Source: a virus. Taken from it: a stretch of DNA of 46,342 nucleotides. Position numbers and translations under genes: made by a program. The stretch lies in the IMG/VR virus record IMGVR_UViG_3300042889_000490, positions 1 through 46,342 of that record. One strand, given 5' to 3'. The notes beneath the pieces are model-generated. The model was given only the letters and a program-made list of their open reading frames with translations. It had not been told where the DNA came from and did no database searches. Below are positions 16,035-24,079 of the stretch, in pieces (positions within the stretch are counted from its first letter, which is position 1; each line of letters opens with the position of its first letter).

Positions 16035-17261
16035 ATGGCAAAGAAGAATAAAACCCAACAAGCGGAAGCAGTCAACGCCGAGTATGAGCAGTTAATGGCG
16101 ACTCTCAAGTTCACACCAAGAACCTACAAAGTCAGCATGTGGGGCTACGGTGGCGAAAAAGTCATGGGCACAGTGGACCGATCAGTATGGGACTACTGCA
16201 TGGAGCATCAAGTTGACTTGTCTGAGATTGCCTGGAGCGATGAGGAAACTGTACAAGATGACATGAACCTTGATGTTGACCGGCTGCCATTTCCTCCGGG
16301 TTCGTGGTATGAATGTGATGACATGGCACATGTCAATGGTGTTAGCCGTAATGCTGGTACACTACAGATCGAAGATGAAAAAGGTGACACCGTTTTTCAG
16401 AAAAGTCTAGACGATTGCGATGGCGGCAGTGACGACAGCCCTGAATGGTCATGTGGTGACGAAGCATGGATTGGTAGTAAACCTGTGGGTACTGTGGTGT
16501 TTGTCGGTAGCAGTAACGAAAAAGGCACATTCTTCGAAGGCCACATCGAACTTACACAACCGTTTGACATTACCAAATTAACCTTGTGCTACGATGAAAT
16601 TGATGGAGAAGAACTGGTCAATGGTGTTACTTACGACGATGAAGACATTGATAACTGGGGTGGTAGCACAGATGGCAAGAGTAGCGACTTTGGAATGTAT
16701 CTTGTAAAGGATAGTAATTCGTGGGAAACCTATACACCCGAAGAAAAAAACTGGGGACATCCTCCACATGGATCAAGTCCCAGCACTTGGGAACGGTCTG
16801 AGACATTTAAATTTACAAAAGTCCAACCCACTCTCCCAGGCTATTACAGTTGTACATGGCGACACTATGGTACAACATATGGCACAGCATACTGGGATGG
16901 CACACAGTTTGGTGAATGGGAATACGGCAAGTTCAATCCTATCACAGGAGAGATTGTTACCTGGTCAGGATACAACTGGGACACCGGTTCATGGGTCAAC
17001 CAACCACCAGAACCTGTAGATATTTCGTGTGATAATAAGAAATGTGGTTGGGTAGGAATGGGGGAAGACCGGCATACCGATGCAGACTATAACGACCATT
17101 GTCCCGACTGTGACGGTACCGAGTTTACTTGGATTGAATATGATCCAGACTCTGCCAAGGGTCGTGCTAATCGCAAGAAGTATTGTCGAGAGTGGGATCC
17201 TACTCTGGCATTGGAGCGTATCGTTGCTACTGCAACAGAGCAAAGTTTAGAAGAAAATTAA
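16035..17261 (+). CDS. Hypothetical protein with C-terminal zinc ribbon
   Basis: This 408-residue, acidic, Trp/Gly-rich protein looks beta-rich. Residues 17-200 contain W-G-Y-G-G-E, P-G-S-W-Y-E and W-I-G-S-K-P segments; residues 270-320 repeat Tyr/Trp/Gly motifs such as P-G-Y-Y-S-C and W-D-G-T-Q-F-G-E-W-E-Y-G. Near residue 335 a zinc ribbon is visible: C-D-N-K-K-C followed about 24 residues later by C-P-D-C. AAGGAATCACA precedes the ATG. No enzymatic motif is evident. Confidence 0.7.
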   Translation: MAKKNKTQQAEAVNAEYEQLMATLKFTPRTYKVSMWGYGGEKVMGTVDRSVWDYCMEHQVDLSEIAWSDEETVQDDMNLDVDRLPFPPGSWYECDDMAHVNGVSRNAGTLQIEDEKGDTVFQKSLDDCDGGSDDSPEWSCGDEAWIGSKPVGTVVFVGSSNEKGTFFEGHIELTQPFDITKLTLCYDEIDGEELVNGVTYDDEDIDNWGGSTDGKSSDFGMYLVKDSNSWETYTPEEKNWGHPPHGSSPSTWERSETFKFTKVQPTLPGYYSCTWRHYGTTYGTAYWDGTQFGEWEYGKFNPITGEIVTWSGYNWDTGSWVNQPPEPVDISCDNKKCGWVGMGEDRHTDADYNDHCPDCDGTEFTWIEYDPDSAKGRANRKKYCREWDPTLALERIVATATEQSLEEN

Positions 17262-17287
17262 TCGTTTAATATAAAGGAAAAAATATA

Positions 17288-17845
17288 ATGAAAACAGTTG
17301 GCAATAAGTTAGAAAAATTCGTAGTCACGGGCGTCAAGCCAGGACAACCAGAAGATGCGTTCTTTGACATCACAGATGAGTCATTTGAAGGCAAGTGGAA
17401 AATCATCGTTTACTATCCAAAAGACTTTACATTTGTATGCCCCACAGAAATTGTGGCCTATGACAAGTTAACAGGTGACTTTGCGGATCGTGACGCTGTA
17501 TTGCTCACAGGTAGCACAGACAACGAGTTCTGCAAGGTGGCATGGCAAAAGAGTCACAGTGATCTAATCAAAATCACACACAACCAATTTGCTGACACAC
17601 AGCGTTGGAACCCAGAAACAAATGAAAATCTAAGTTTGATTGAACAGTTGGGTGTATTTTATACTCCAGCAGGTGCCGCACTTCGTGCAACATTTATTGT
17701 TGACCCAGACAATGTTATTCAACATGTAACAGTTAACAACTTGAATGTTGGTCGTAATCCAGAAGAAACTCTACGTATTTTAGATGCTCTTCAAACTGGC
17801 GAACTATGTGCATGTAACCGCACCGTTGGTGGTGAGACTTTATAA
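17288..17845 (+). CDS. ahpC: Peroxiredoxin AhpC
   Basis: The 185-residue protein is a 2-Cys peroxiredoxin that reduces hydrogen peroxide and organic peroxides. F-T-F-V-C-P-T-E contains the peroxidatic Cys51. The C-terminus has G-E-L-C-A-C-N-R (Cys174, Cys176), the arrangement found in mycobacterial-type AhpC, which is recycled by AhpD instead of AhpF. An AhpD gene follows at once with a TAATG overlap, so the pair is self-consistent. AAAGGA lies upstream. Such a pair is unusual in a phage. Confidence 0.93.
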   Translation: MKTVGNKLEKFVVTGVKPGQPEDAFFDITDESFEGKWKIIVYYPKDFTFVCPTEIVAYDKLTGDFADRDAVLLTGSTDNEFCKVAWQKSHSDLIKITHNQFADTQRWNPETNENLSLIEQLGVFYTPAGAALRATFIVDPDNVIQHVTVNNLNVGRNPEETLRILDALQTGELCACNRTVGGETL

Positions 17846-18351
17846 TGGCATTCATTGATGCAGTTAAATCGGCGTTGCCAGACTACGCAAAAGACACCAA
17901 GTTGAATCTTGATGCTGTTCTTTTGCGTAGCACATTGGATGCAGATGTTGCCATGGGTTGCGCCGTGGCCGCACTTGCCGCAACTGGTAACGGTAAAATA
18001 CTAAGTGTAATTTTAGCAGATGCTCCGGTACACGCAGAGTCAGCAATGACCGCCGCAAGTATTATGGCCCAGAACAATGTATGGTATCCCTATGTTGAGA
18101 TGGCAGATGATCCAGCATTGAAAGGATTACCAGCACAGTTACGCATGAATGCCATTGCCAGCCACGGTGGAACTACCAAGTCAAACTTTGAAGCATTTAG
18201 TTTGGCAGCAAGTATTGTGGGCAAGTGTCACTTCTGTGTGAAAGCACATTATGAAACATTGAAGCAAGAAGGCTACACAGTAGAACAACTTCGTGACATC
18301 GGCCGTATTGCCAGTGTGATGAATTCAGTGGCAAAAGTATTGAATAGTTGA
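17845..18351 (+). CDS. ahpD: Alkylhydroperoxidase AhpD
   Basis: The 168-residue, mostly helical protein carries K-C-H-F-C-V-K-A-H near residue 127. This is the C-x-x-C-x-x-x-H motif of AhpD (Cys128, Cys131 and a proton-relay His). In mycobacteria AhpD receives electrons from a lipoyl protein and reduces AhpC. The length is close to M. tuberculosis AhpD (177 residues). It starts inside the ahpC stop codon, so both are translated together. The host would have to supply the lipoylated donor. Confidence 0.9.
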   Translation: MAFIDAVKSALPDYAKDTKLNLDAVLLRSTLDADVAMGCAVAALAATGNGKILSVILADAPVHAESAMTAASIMAQNNVWYPYVEMADDPALKGLPAQLRMNAIASHGGTTKSNFEAFSLAASIVGKCHFCVKAHYETLKQEGYTVEQLRDIGRIASVMNSVAKVLNS

Positions 18352-18380
18352 TCAATAATCATTTAACAAAGGAAAATAAA

Positions 18381-18563
18381 ATGACAAATTTACAAGAACA
18401 TTTTGACGCATATCTAGCAGAGAGTGCAAAGTTTGAAGCCGGTAACAATGCCGCAGGCACTCGTGCTCGCAAGGCCCTGGTAGAACTAGGTAAAGCAGTC
18501 AAGGCACGCCGTAACGAAATTACCGAAACTAAAAATGCGAGAGTAGCTGCCAAAGCAAAATAA
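18381..18563 (+). CDS. Small histone H1-like basic protein
   Basis: The 60-residue protein has an acidic helical start, then a basic Ala-rich half with A-G-T-R-A-R-K-A-L-V-E-L-G-K-A-V-K-A-R-R and a Lys/Ala tail. This resembles the small Hc1/histone H1-like proteins of bacteria and phages. An AAAGGA ribosome site sets the ATG at 18381; an earlier in-frame ATG at 18348 overlaps ahpD but lacks such a site. DNA binding is likely but not proved. The stop overlaps the start of the epimerase gene. Confidence 0.55.
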   Translation: MTNLQEHFDAYLAESAKFEAGNNAAGTRARKALVELGKAVKARRNEITETKNARVAAKAK

Positions 18564-19534
18564 TGAACAGAACTGTTGTTGTAACAGGTGGATGTGGCTA
18601 CATAGGTAGCCATGTTGCGCGAGCATTTAAACAAAACAATGATACTGTAAACATCATTGATCAAATCAAACGAGATCATACTCTCAAAGACATTGATGGA
18701 TATCTGATTGCCGATTTTGCCAGTGACGAGGCATTGTCACTGATTGTTAATTTAGAACCTGATGTTGTTGTGCATTGTGCTGGTACCAGCTTGGTTGGAC
18801 CCAGCATGACTGACCCCGCTGAATACTACACCAACAACATAGTTAAGACCATTGCCTTGTTGAATGTTGTTAGACACATGTCCAAACGGCCTGTGATCTT
18901 GTTTAGTAGCAGTGCCAGTGTTTATGGTGTGCCCGACACTTGGCCCACCGATGAAGGCAGTGACATACAACCTATCAGTCCCTATGGTGCCACCAAGGCC
19001 ATGACTGAACGCATACTGGATGATTACTTCCGAGCATACGATATTCATAGCATGTGTTTTAGGTACTTCAATGCGGCAGGTGCCGAGCCCTTTAACTCGG
19101 ATCTAGGTCAAGAACCGGGCGCTACACATATTGTTGCTCGTGCATTAGAAGCCAGCATTGCTGATCGTGCGTTTACCATCAACGGTGACGATTACGACAC
19201 AGATGATGGTACTTGTGTTCGAGACTATGTACACGTATGGGATTTGGCACAAGCGCACATATTGGGTGTCAACTACCTGTTAGATGACTATCCGCAACCA
19301 GGTGCTTATGTTTTAAATCTTGGCACTCGGGAGGGTATAAGTAATAAACAAATTGTTGATTATGTGTTTAACAAATACGGACTACCATTTGTCAATTACG
19401 GAACAAGACGCCCTGGCGATCCAGATATACTAGTAGCAGACGCCACACAGGCAAAGAACCTATTAGGATGGGTTCCCAAATACAGCAACATCGAAACTAT
19501 TATCGACTCAGCACACAAATGGTACACTAAATGA
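18563..19534 (+). CDS. galE: UDP-glucose 4-epimerase-like NAD-dependent sugar epimerase
   Basis: The 323-residue extended short-chain dehydrogenase begins with the NAD-binding V-T-G-G-C-G-Y-I-G-S-H. It has a catalytic Y-x-x-x-K in S-P-Y-G-A-T-K (Tyr141, Lys145), a preceding S-S-S-A-S-V-Y-G serine segment, and F-R-Y-F-N-A-A-G-A. This pattern fits GalE (UDP-galactose/UDP-glucose interconversion), though related epimerases share it. It leads a block of nucleotide-sugar genes, each overlapping the next by a few bases, suggesting one operon that modifies a glycan. Confidence 0.85.
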   Translation: MNRTVVVTGGCGYIGSHVARAFKQNNDTVNIIDQIKRDHTLKDIDGYLIADFASDEALSLIVNLEPDVVVHCAGTSLVGPSMTDPAEYYTNNIVKTIALLNVVRHMSKRPVILFSSSASVYGVPDTWPTDEGSDIQPISPYGATKAMTERILDDYFRAYDIHSMCFRYFNAAGAEPFNSDLGQEPGATHIVARALEASIADRAFTINGDDYDTDDGTCVRDYVHVWDLAQAHILGVNYLLDDYPQPGAYVLNLGTREGISNKQIVDYVFNKYGLPFVNYGTRRPGDPDILVADATQAKNLLGWVPKYSNIETIIDSAHKWYTK

Positions 19535-19890
19535 CACAACTAAAAGGCCTAGTTCCAAAAGGTTGGGGATCAGAATTTATCTGGGCCACGAACGACCGAT
19601 ACTGCGGCAAATTCATGAACTTCAACACCGGTGCCAAGTTCAGTATGCACTTTCATAGAGACAAAGAAGAAACTTGGTATGTACAATCAGGTAAATTTAT
19701 TGTTCGGTGGATTGATACTGCCACCGCTGAACAACACGAAACAGAATTGCGTGACGGTGCAGTCTGGCACAATGAACCTTGCAAGCCGCATCAACTAGAA
19801 TGCGTTGAAGCTGGTACGGTAATCGAAGTTAGTACACCAGACAGTGTGGAAGACAACTATCGTGTGGGCAAAGGTGATAGCCAACGATGA
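19531..19890 (+). CDS. Cupin, mannose-6-phosphate isomerase-like
   Basis: The 119-residue protein is a single cupin barrel. K-G-W-G-S-E-F at the start, F-S-M-H-F-H-R-D-K-E-E-T-W-Y-V near residue 38 (metal-binding His-x-His and Glu) and a late H-Q-L-E-C matching His resemble the isomerase domain of ManC/type II phosphomannose isomerase. It probably isomerises or binds a sugar phosphate within the surrounding nucleotide-sugar operon, overlapping both neighbours by ATGA. Confidence 0.75.
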   Translation: MTQLKGLVPKGWGSEFIWATNDRYCGKFMNFNTGAKFSMHFHRDKEETWYVQSGKFIVRWIDTATAEQHETELRDGAVWHNEPCKPHQLECVEAGTVIEVSTPDSVEDNYRVGKGDSQR

Positions 19891-20297
19891 CCCGAGTATT
19901 TGTTAACGGCACCTTTGATATCGTTCATCGAGGTCATCTCGAAATGCTAGAATATGCTTGTAGTCTTGGTGATGAAGTATTAGTTGCTATAGACTCAGAT
20001 AGACGAGTTCAAGAACTAAAAGGTAGTGCTAGACCTATCAATAACCAAATTGATAGACAATTTATGCTAGAGAGTTTAAAATATGTTGACAAGGTTTGTA
20101 TTTTTGATTCTGATCAAGAATTAGTTGACACGATCAAGCAGTACGGTGTTGATATCATGGTCAAGGGCAGTGACTACAAAGGCTATCCAATTATTGGACA
20201 AGAATATTGCAAGCAAATAGAATTTTTCAAATTAAAAGATGAATACTCAACAACCAAGACAATTCAAGATATTACTAATCGGCGACGACTGCGTTGA
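19887..20297 (+). CDS. rfaE2: HldE C-domain-like heptose-1-phosphate adenylyltransferase
   Basis: The 136-residue nucleotidyltransferase starts with F-V-N-G-T-F-D-I-V-H-R-G-H, the T/H-x-G-H nucleotide-binding motif. It continues with G-S-A-R-P-I-N and D-I-M-V-K-G-S-D-Y, which closely follow the adenylyltransferase domain of HldE (G-R-P-V-N and D-I-L-V-K-G-G-D-Y). It should make ADP-heptose from heptose 1-phosphate. In most bacteria this domain is fused behind the kinase; here it is separate and comes first, with its 3' end overlapping the kinase gene by 59 bases. Glycerol-3-phosphate cytidylyltransferase is the main alternative but fits less well. Confidence 0.8.
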   Translation: MTRVFVNGTFDIVHRGHLEMLEYACSLGDEVLVAIDSDRRVQELKGSARPINNQIDRQFMLESLKYVDKVCIFDSDQELVDTIKQYGVDIMVKGSDYKGYPIIGQEYCKQIEFFKLKDEYSTTKTIQDITNRRRLR

Positions 20298-21009
20298 TGT
20301 TTACCAGTTTGGAACTGTGGATCGTATCAGTCCCGAGGCTCCTGTGCCGGTGTTTGAATGCACACACGAAGAACGCAAACCTGGCATGGCAGGTAATGTA
20401 TTAAAAAACTTACAAATGCTAGGATGCGAAGTTCTTTACTTGCATTGTGAAAAATCAACAAAAACTAGACTGATTGACAGTCGCAGTAAACAACAAATTG
20501 TACGCATCGACAGCGATAGTAAGTGTACACCACTTGAAAATTGGCCAGAATTTAACTTGGCGTTCTTACATGCCATGCCAGAAAAATTTGATGCTATTGT
20601 TATCAGTGACTATAACAAGGGCACTGTGACTTACAAGTTAATTGCTGAATTACAACAAAGATTTACAGGACCTATTTTTGTTGACACAAAGAAAACAGAT
20701 CTAGCAAGACTTGAAGGCTGTATAGTAAAAATTAATCAACTTGAATTGAGTCGTATCACCAGTCGGTGTACAGATCTAATTGTCACACAAGGTGATAAAG
20801 GTGCCGTATGGAATGACATACATTTTACTACTAGGCGTGTGGAAGTTGCCGATGTGTGCGGTGCCGGAGATACATTTTTAGCGGCATTGACATACAAATA
20901 TCTAATAGAAGATAACATGGCTCCTGCTATAAACTTTGCCATCCGTGCCAGTGCTGTCACTGTACAACACATCGGTAACTATGCACCCAGTGTAGATGAG
21001 GTTGTATGA
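20239..21009 (+). CDS. rfaE1: HldE N-domain-like heptose-7-phosphate kinase
   Basis: The 256-residue PfkB-type kinase contains R-I-S-P-E-A-P-V-P-V near residue 30, a signature of the HldE kinase domain, and D-V-C-G-A-G-D-T-F near residue 210, with the anion-hole G-A-G-D and catalytic Asp. It should phosphorylate D-glycero-D-manno-heptose 7-phosphate at C1. The usual domain is about 315 residues, so some 60 residues are missing, mainly between the substrate and ATP regions. It overlaps the adenylyltransferase gene by 59 bases and hldD by ATGA. Confidence 0.8.
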   Translation: MNTQQPRQFKILLIGDDCVDVYQFGTVDRISPEAPVPVFECTHEERKPGMAGNVLKNLQMLGCEVLYLHCEKSTKTRLIDSRSKQQIVRIDSDSKCTPLENWPEFNLAFLHAMPEKFDAIVISDYNKGTVTYKLIAELQQRFTGPIFVDTKKTDLARLEGCIVKINQLELSRITSRCTDLIVTQGDKGAVWNDIHFTTRRVEVADVCGAGDTFLAALTYKYLIEDNMAPAINFAIRASAVTVQHIGNYAPSVDEVV

Positions 21010-21851
21010 GAATAATGGTCACCGGCAGTCAAGGGTTCATTGGTCGAAATCTAATTGCCTATTTTAAACAACATACCGACTGGCATGTTGACGGATGGGA
21101 TAGTACAGATGAACTCGATCTGTTGTTCAATGATTATGATTGGATCGTACACTTGGGGGCAAACTCAAGTACAGTAGAGCGTGATGTTGATAGCATACTG
21201 CGTACCAACTACGACTTTAGTCGTTGGCTGTATCAACGCTGTTGTGAAGAAGGCATTAACTTACAGTATGCCAGTAGTGCCAGTGTGTACGGACTTGTAT
21301 CTGATTTTCGAGAAGATAGTCCGCCCGATCCTCGCAACCCCTATGCTTGGAGCAAGTACCTGTTTGATCGACATGTAGAACAAAATCCCACCGGAAAAAT
21401 CATTGTGCAAGGATTTAGATACTTTAATGTTTATGGTAATCATGAAGAACATAAAGGATCACAAGCAAGTCCTGTCACCCAATTTAGATTACAGGCCAAT
21501 GCTACAAATACCATAAAACTATTTCATAATAGTGATTATTATTTGCGAGATTTTGTTTGTGTTGAAGATGTTGCCTGGACACATATACAATTCATACAGC
21601 AAGTAATCAATTCAGGAATCTGGAATGTGGGTACTGGTACTGCTGTAAGTTTCAAACATGTAGCTGATCAAATTGTTAGACTAACTCACGCCAACATAGA
21701 ATATATAGATATGCCAGAAGTATTAAAAGGCAATTATCAAGTCTATACTTGTGCCAACACTAACAAGTTGTACGAGGCTATCGGTCCACAAAATTGGATG
21801 TCAATCAAAGATTGGATCAAGGTAAACCCCGATGTTTCACGACCTGTTTAA
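21006..21851 (+). CDS. hldD: ADP-L-glycero-D-manno-heptose 6-epimerase
   Basis: The 281-residue NAD(P)-dependent epimerase begins with V-T-G-S-Q-G-F-I-G-R-N and has Y-A-W-S-K (catalytic Tyr and Lys). HldD-specific segments follow: F-R-Y-F-N-V-Y-G-x-x-E-x-H-K-G-S-x-A-S near residue 140, then L-R-D-F-V-C-V-E-D-V and I-W-N-V-G-T-G-T-A-x-S-F. It epimerises ADP-D,D-heptose to ADP-L,D-heptose, the donor for LPS inner core. Together with the two preceding genes it completes the ADP-heptose end of the pathway. The length is slightly under E. coli HldD (310). Confidence 0.9.
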   Translation: MRIMVTGSQGFIGRNLIAYFKQHTDWHVDGWDSTDELDLLFNDYDWIVHLGANSSTVERDVDSILRTNYDFSRWLYQRCCEEGINLQYASSASVYGLVSDFREDSPPDPRNPYAWSKYLFDRHVEQNPTGKIIVQGFRYFNVYGNHEEHKGSQASPVTQFRLQANATNTIKLFHNSDYYLRDFVCVEDVAWTHIQFIQQVINSGIWNVGTGTAVSFKHVADQIVRLTHANIEYIDMPEVLKGNYQVYTCANTNKLYEAIGPQNWMSIKDWIKVNPDVSRPV

Positions 21852-22416
21852 ATTTGAATCTGCGTTGGCAGAATATACCGGCGCACCTTATGTGGTTGTC
21901 ACAGACGGATGCACTCATGCTATAGAGTTATGCTTTAGATTCAACAGGATTACTTCCTGTGAGTTCTCTGCATTTACCTACATCAGTATTCCACAATTAA
22001 TGCGACAACTAGGTGTACACTATACCTTAAGGTCTGACTATTGGAACTCTATTGGAGAGTATAATTTTGTAGGCACCAACATTTGGGATAGTGCCAGGTT
22101 ACTGCGTCGGGGCATGTATAGACCAGGACAGATGCAATGTCTGAGTTTTGGTCATGGCAAGCCATTGAGCATAGGTCGGGCCGGAGCTATCCTAACAGAC
22201 TCGTATGCACAATATCGCGAACTGAGCCTAATGCGTAGCGATGGTAGAGACTTGTTGATCTCGCCATGGGAACGACAACAGACTTTTGGTGAAGGTTATC
22301 ACTATTGCCCCACACTAGAAACCTGCGCCGTGGGCATAGAAAAATTACCCATGGTTGACCCGGAACCTAAATATCATCAATATCCGGACTTGAGAACCGT
22401 TGACTTTACAAGTTAA
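21832..22416 (+). CDS. Short DegT/DnrJ-type aminotransferase-like protein
   Basis: The 194-residue protein aligns with sugar aminotransferases of the DegT/EryC1 family: Y-T-G-A-P-Y-V-V-V-T-D-G-C-T-H-A-I-E-L near residue 16 (PLP phosphate-binding region) and S-F-G-H-G-K-P-L-S-I-G-R-A-G-A near residue 105, with the Schiff-base Lys. Full enzymes have about 370 residues; here several loops and the C-terminal domain are missing. It may be a minimal or degenerate enzyme. The start overlaps hldD by 20 bases. Confidence 0.7.
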   Translation: MFHDLFKFESALAEYTGAPYVVVTDGCTHAIELCFRFNRITSCEFSAFTYISIPQLMRQLGVHYTLRSDYWNSIGEYNFVGTNIWDSARLLRRGMYRPGQMQCLSFGHGKPLSIGRAGAILTDSYAQYRELSLMRSDGRDLLISPWERQQTFGEGYHYCPTLETCAVGIEKLPMVDPEPKYHQYPDLRTVDFTS

Positions 22417-22428
22417 AGATATTACAAT
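22400..22428 (+). promoter_or_regulatory. Sigma70-type promoter upstream of folE
   Basis: TTGACT at 22400-22405 and TACAAT at 22423-22428 have a 17-base spacer; the -35 lies inside the end of the aminotransferase-like gene. The leader holds a small hairpin (AAGAC at 22435, GTCTT at 22446) before the ribosome site GGAG at 22459. Confidence 0.65.
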
Positions 22429-22469
22429 ACAACAAAGACATCCTCGTCTTACTAACTCGGAGAATAGAA

Positions 22470-23204
22470 TTGAACGAAAATTGGATTGATACCATAGACG
22501 ACAAGGGCTATGAAGAAGGTTACCTAGGCGACGCTATTCGTTTTCGAATGAAGCGTGACGGCAAAAGATTTTGGGCTGGCGACAACATCAGTGACTATGT
22601 CAGTGAAGCTGACAAAGAACAACTAATCGACGATGCCACAGAAGCATTCGAAGGTGTACTTGATGCATTGTTAATAGATCGTGAAACAGATCCCAATAGC
22701 CAAGATACAGCACGACGCCTGGCCAAAATGTACTTTAATGAAGTAATGGCAGGGCGATATGAACCAAGTCCAAATGCCACAGCCTTTCCCAATGATACAG
22801 ATGGCAAGTATGAGGGCATGTTGGTAGTACGCAGTGAGCTCAAATCAATGTGTAGTCACCATCATCAGCCTGTGTCGGGGGTGGCATACATTGGTATCAT
22901 TGCAGGACCAAAACTAATTGGACTCTCCAAGTACACCAGGATTGCACAATGGTGTGCCCGTAGAGGTACCTTACAAGAAGAACTGTGCATGGACATTGCT
23001 CGTGAAATTGAGTATGCAACCGGGTCGTCGGATGTTGGTGTATACATACAAGCCACACATGGTTGCTGTGAGAACAGGGGTATTATGGCTCATAGTAGTT
23101 TGACCCAAACCACAGTATTACATGGCGCTTTCCAAACAGACCAAAGTACAAAGAAGGAATTCTTTGACAACATCAAACTACAACAAGACTTTGCCCCCCG
23201 CTAA
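22470..23204 (+). CDS. folE: GTP cyclohydrolase I
   Basis: The 244-residue protein converts GTP to dihydroneopterin triphosphate, the first step to folate, biopterin and 7-deazaguanines. M-C-S-H-H-H-Q-P-V at Cys128-His132 and H-G-C-C-E-N-R-G (His197, Cys199/200) supply the zinc ligands and active-site residues; L-S-K-Y-T-R-I is the usual substrate-binding helix. The start is a TTG at 22470, supported by GGAG seven bases upstream. In this genome it most likely feeds the QueD, QueE and DpdA homologues. It is not adjacent to them but has its own promoter. Confidence 0.93.
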   Translation: MNENWIDTIDDKGYEEGYLGDAIRFRMKRDGKRFWAGDNISDYVSEADKEQLIDDATEAFEGVLDALLIDRETDPNSQDTARRLAKMYFNEVMAGRYEPSPNATAFPNDTDGKYEGMLVVRSELKSMCSHHHQPVSGVAYIGIIAGPKLIGLSKYTRIAQWCARRGTLQEELCMDIAREIEYATGSSDVGVYIQATHGCCENRGIMAHSSLTQTTVLHGAFQTDQSTKKEFFDNIKLQQDFAPR

Positions 23205-23205
23205 T

Positions 23206-23234
23206 TTGGCGTAAAAGGCAATCATTAGTATAAT
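23206..23234 (+). promoter_or_regulatory. Sigma70-type promoter, predicted leaderless
   Basis: TTGGCG at 23206-23211 and TATAAT at 23229-23234, 17 bases apart, place the transcript start at about 23241, the A of the next ATG. There is no ribosome site. Confidence 0.7.
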
Positions 23235-23240
23235 GCTTGC

Positions 23241-24023
23241 ATGAACTTAACAAATTTACTCAAAACCGGCTTTGTAATACTTTCGTTTACCCTATGTAAC
23301 ATAGGGCATTGTGGCAGTTTACAATTTATCGATGCACCAAAAAGTTTTTTTGGTAGTAAAGATCCCACTACCATTTATACTTTTAGTAACCCAATTGCTC
23401 GGGCTACGATAATATTCTTCCCTGGCGGTGAGGGCAGTTTTAAAATAAATGAAAATATAAAGCATAGCAGAAACCAACCGCGTATGCTACAGATGATTGC
23501 TGATGCAGGTTATAATGTAGTTTTTGTAGATAGCCCATATCCATTGAAAGATTCTGGACCAACGGGTTATCCAGCAATGCGGGACTCCGGTGATCATTTA
23601 GACAGAATAGATTCTGTACTAAAACATCATCAAGGACAAAATTTACCAATCTGGCTAATGGGTCACAGCAACGGATCGTTTACAGCCAGTGCATTTGTTC
23701 GACGATTACAAAAAGAAAACAGGATGAAAGAAATTAGTGGCATAATACTGTCAGGTACACGCGATCTTGTAAAGTTTCAAAGTCCACTGGATATTAATAT
23801 TGTATTTGTACATCACGAAAAGGACGGATGTGTGCCGTGGACTACATATCAAGATGCAACAAACACCTACAACAAAGTAAAATCATTTAATCAGGGACCA
23901 ACTACTTTCTTAACCATTACCGGTGGGAATAGCCAATCAACTCACCCATGTTATAGCGGTTATCACATGTATAACGATGCTTATACAGAAACAGTACAAA
24001 GTATCGTATCTAAATTACCGTAA
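23241..24023 (+). CDS. Secreted alpha/beta hydrolase
   Basis: The 260-residue protein begins with a signal-peptide-like segment (Lys8, hydrophobic residues 9-22, small residues to about 25). A mature alpha/beta hydrolase follows: F-F-P-G-G-E-G (oxyanion loop) near residue 58, G-H-S-N-G-S near residue 142 (nucleophile Ser in G-x-S-x-G) and a late G-Y-H-M-Y with the probable catalytic His. Similar secreted hydrolases are found in proteobacteria. The function could be an esterase acting in the periplasm or on the cell surface. It has its own promoter with no leader, unlike most genes here, suggesting separate acquisition and expression. Confidence 0.8.
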   Translation: MNLTNLLKTGFVILSFTLCNIGHCGSLQFIDAPKSFFGSKDPTTIYTFSNPIARATIIFFPGGEGSFKINENIKHSRNQPRMLQMIADAGYNVVFVDSPYPLKDSGPTGYPAMRDSGDHLDRIDSVLKHHQGQNLPIWLMGHSNGSFTASAFVRRLQKENRMKEISGIILSGTRDLVKFQSPLDINIVFVHHEKDGCVPWTTYQDATNTYNKVKSFNQGPTTFLTITGGNSQSTHPCYSGYHMYNDAYTETVQSIVSKLP

Positions 24024-24049
24024 GAGTAGGAAATATGCTGGCATTGTGT

Positions 24050-24055
24050 TATAAT
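24050..24055 (+). promoter_or_regulatory. Probable -10 element (TATAAT)
   Basis: TATAAT at 24050-24055 in the gap after the hydrolase gene is followed by an AAAGGA ribosome site and the ATG at 24080. No good -35 is seen 17 bases upstream. Confidence 0.4.
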
Positions 24056-24079
24056 TAATCTGTTAAAGGATATGCAAGA

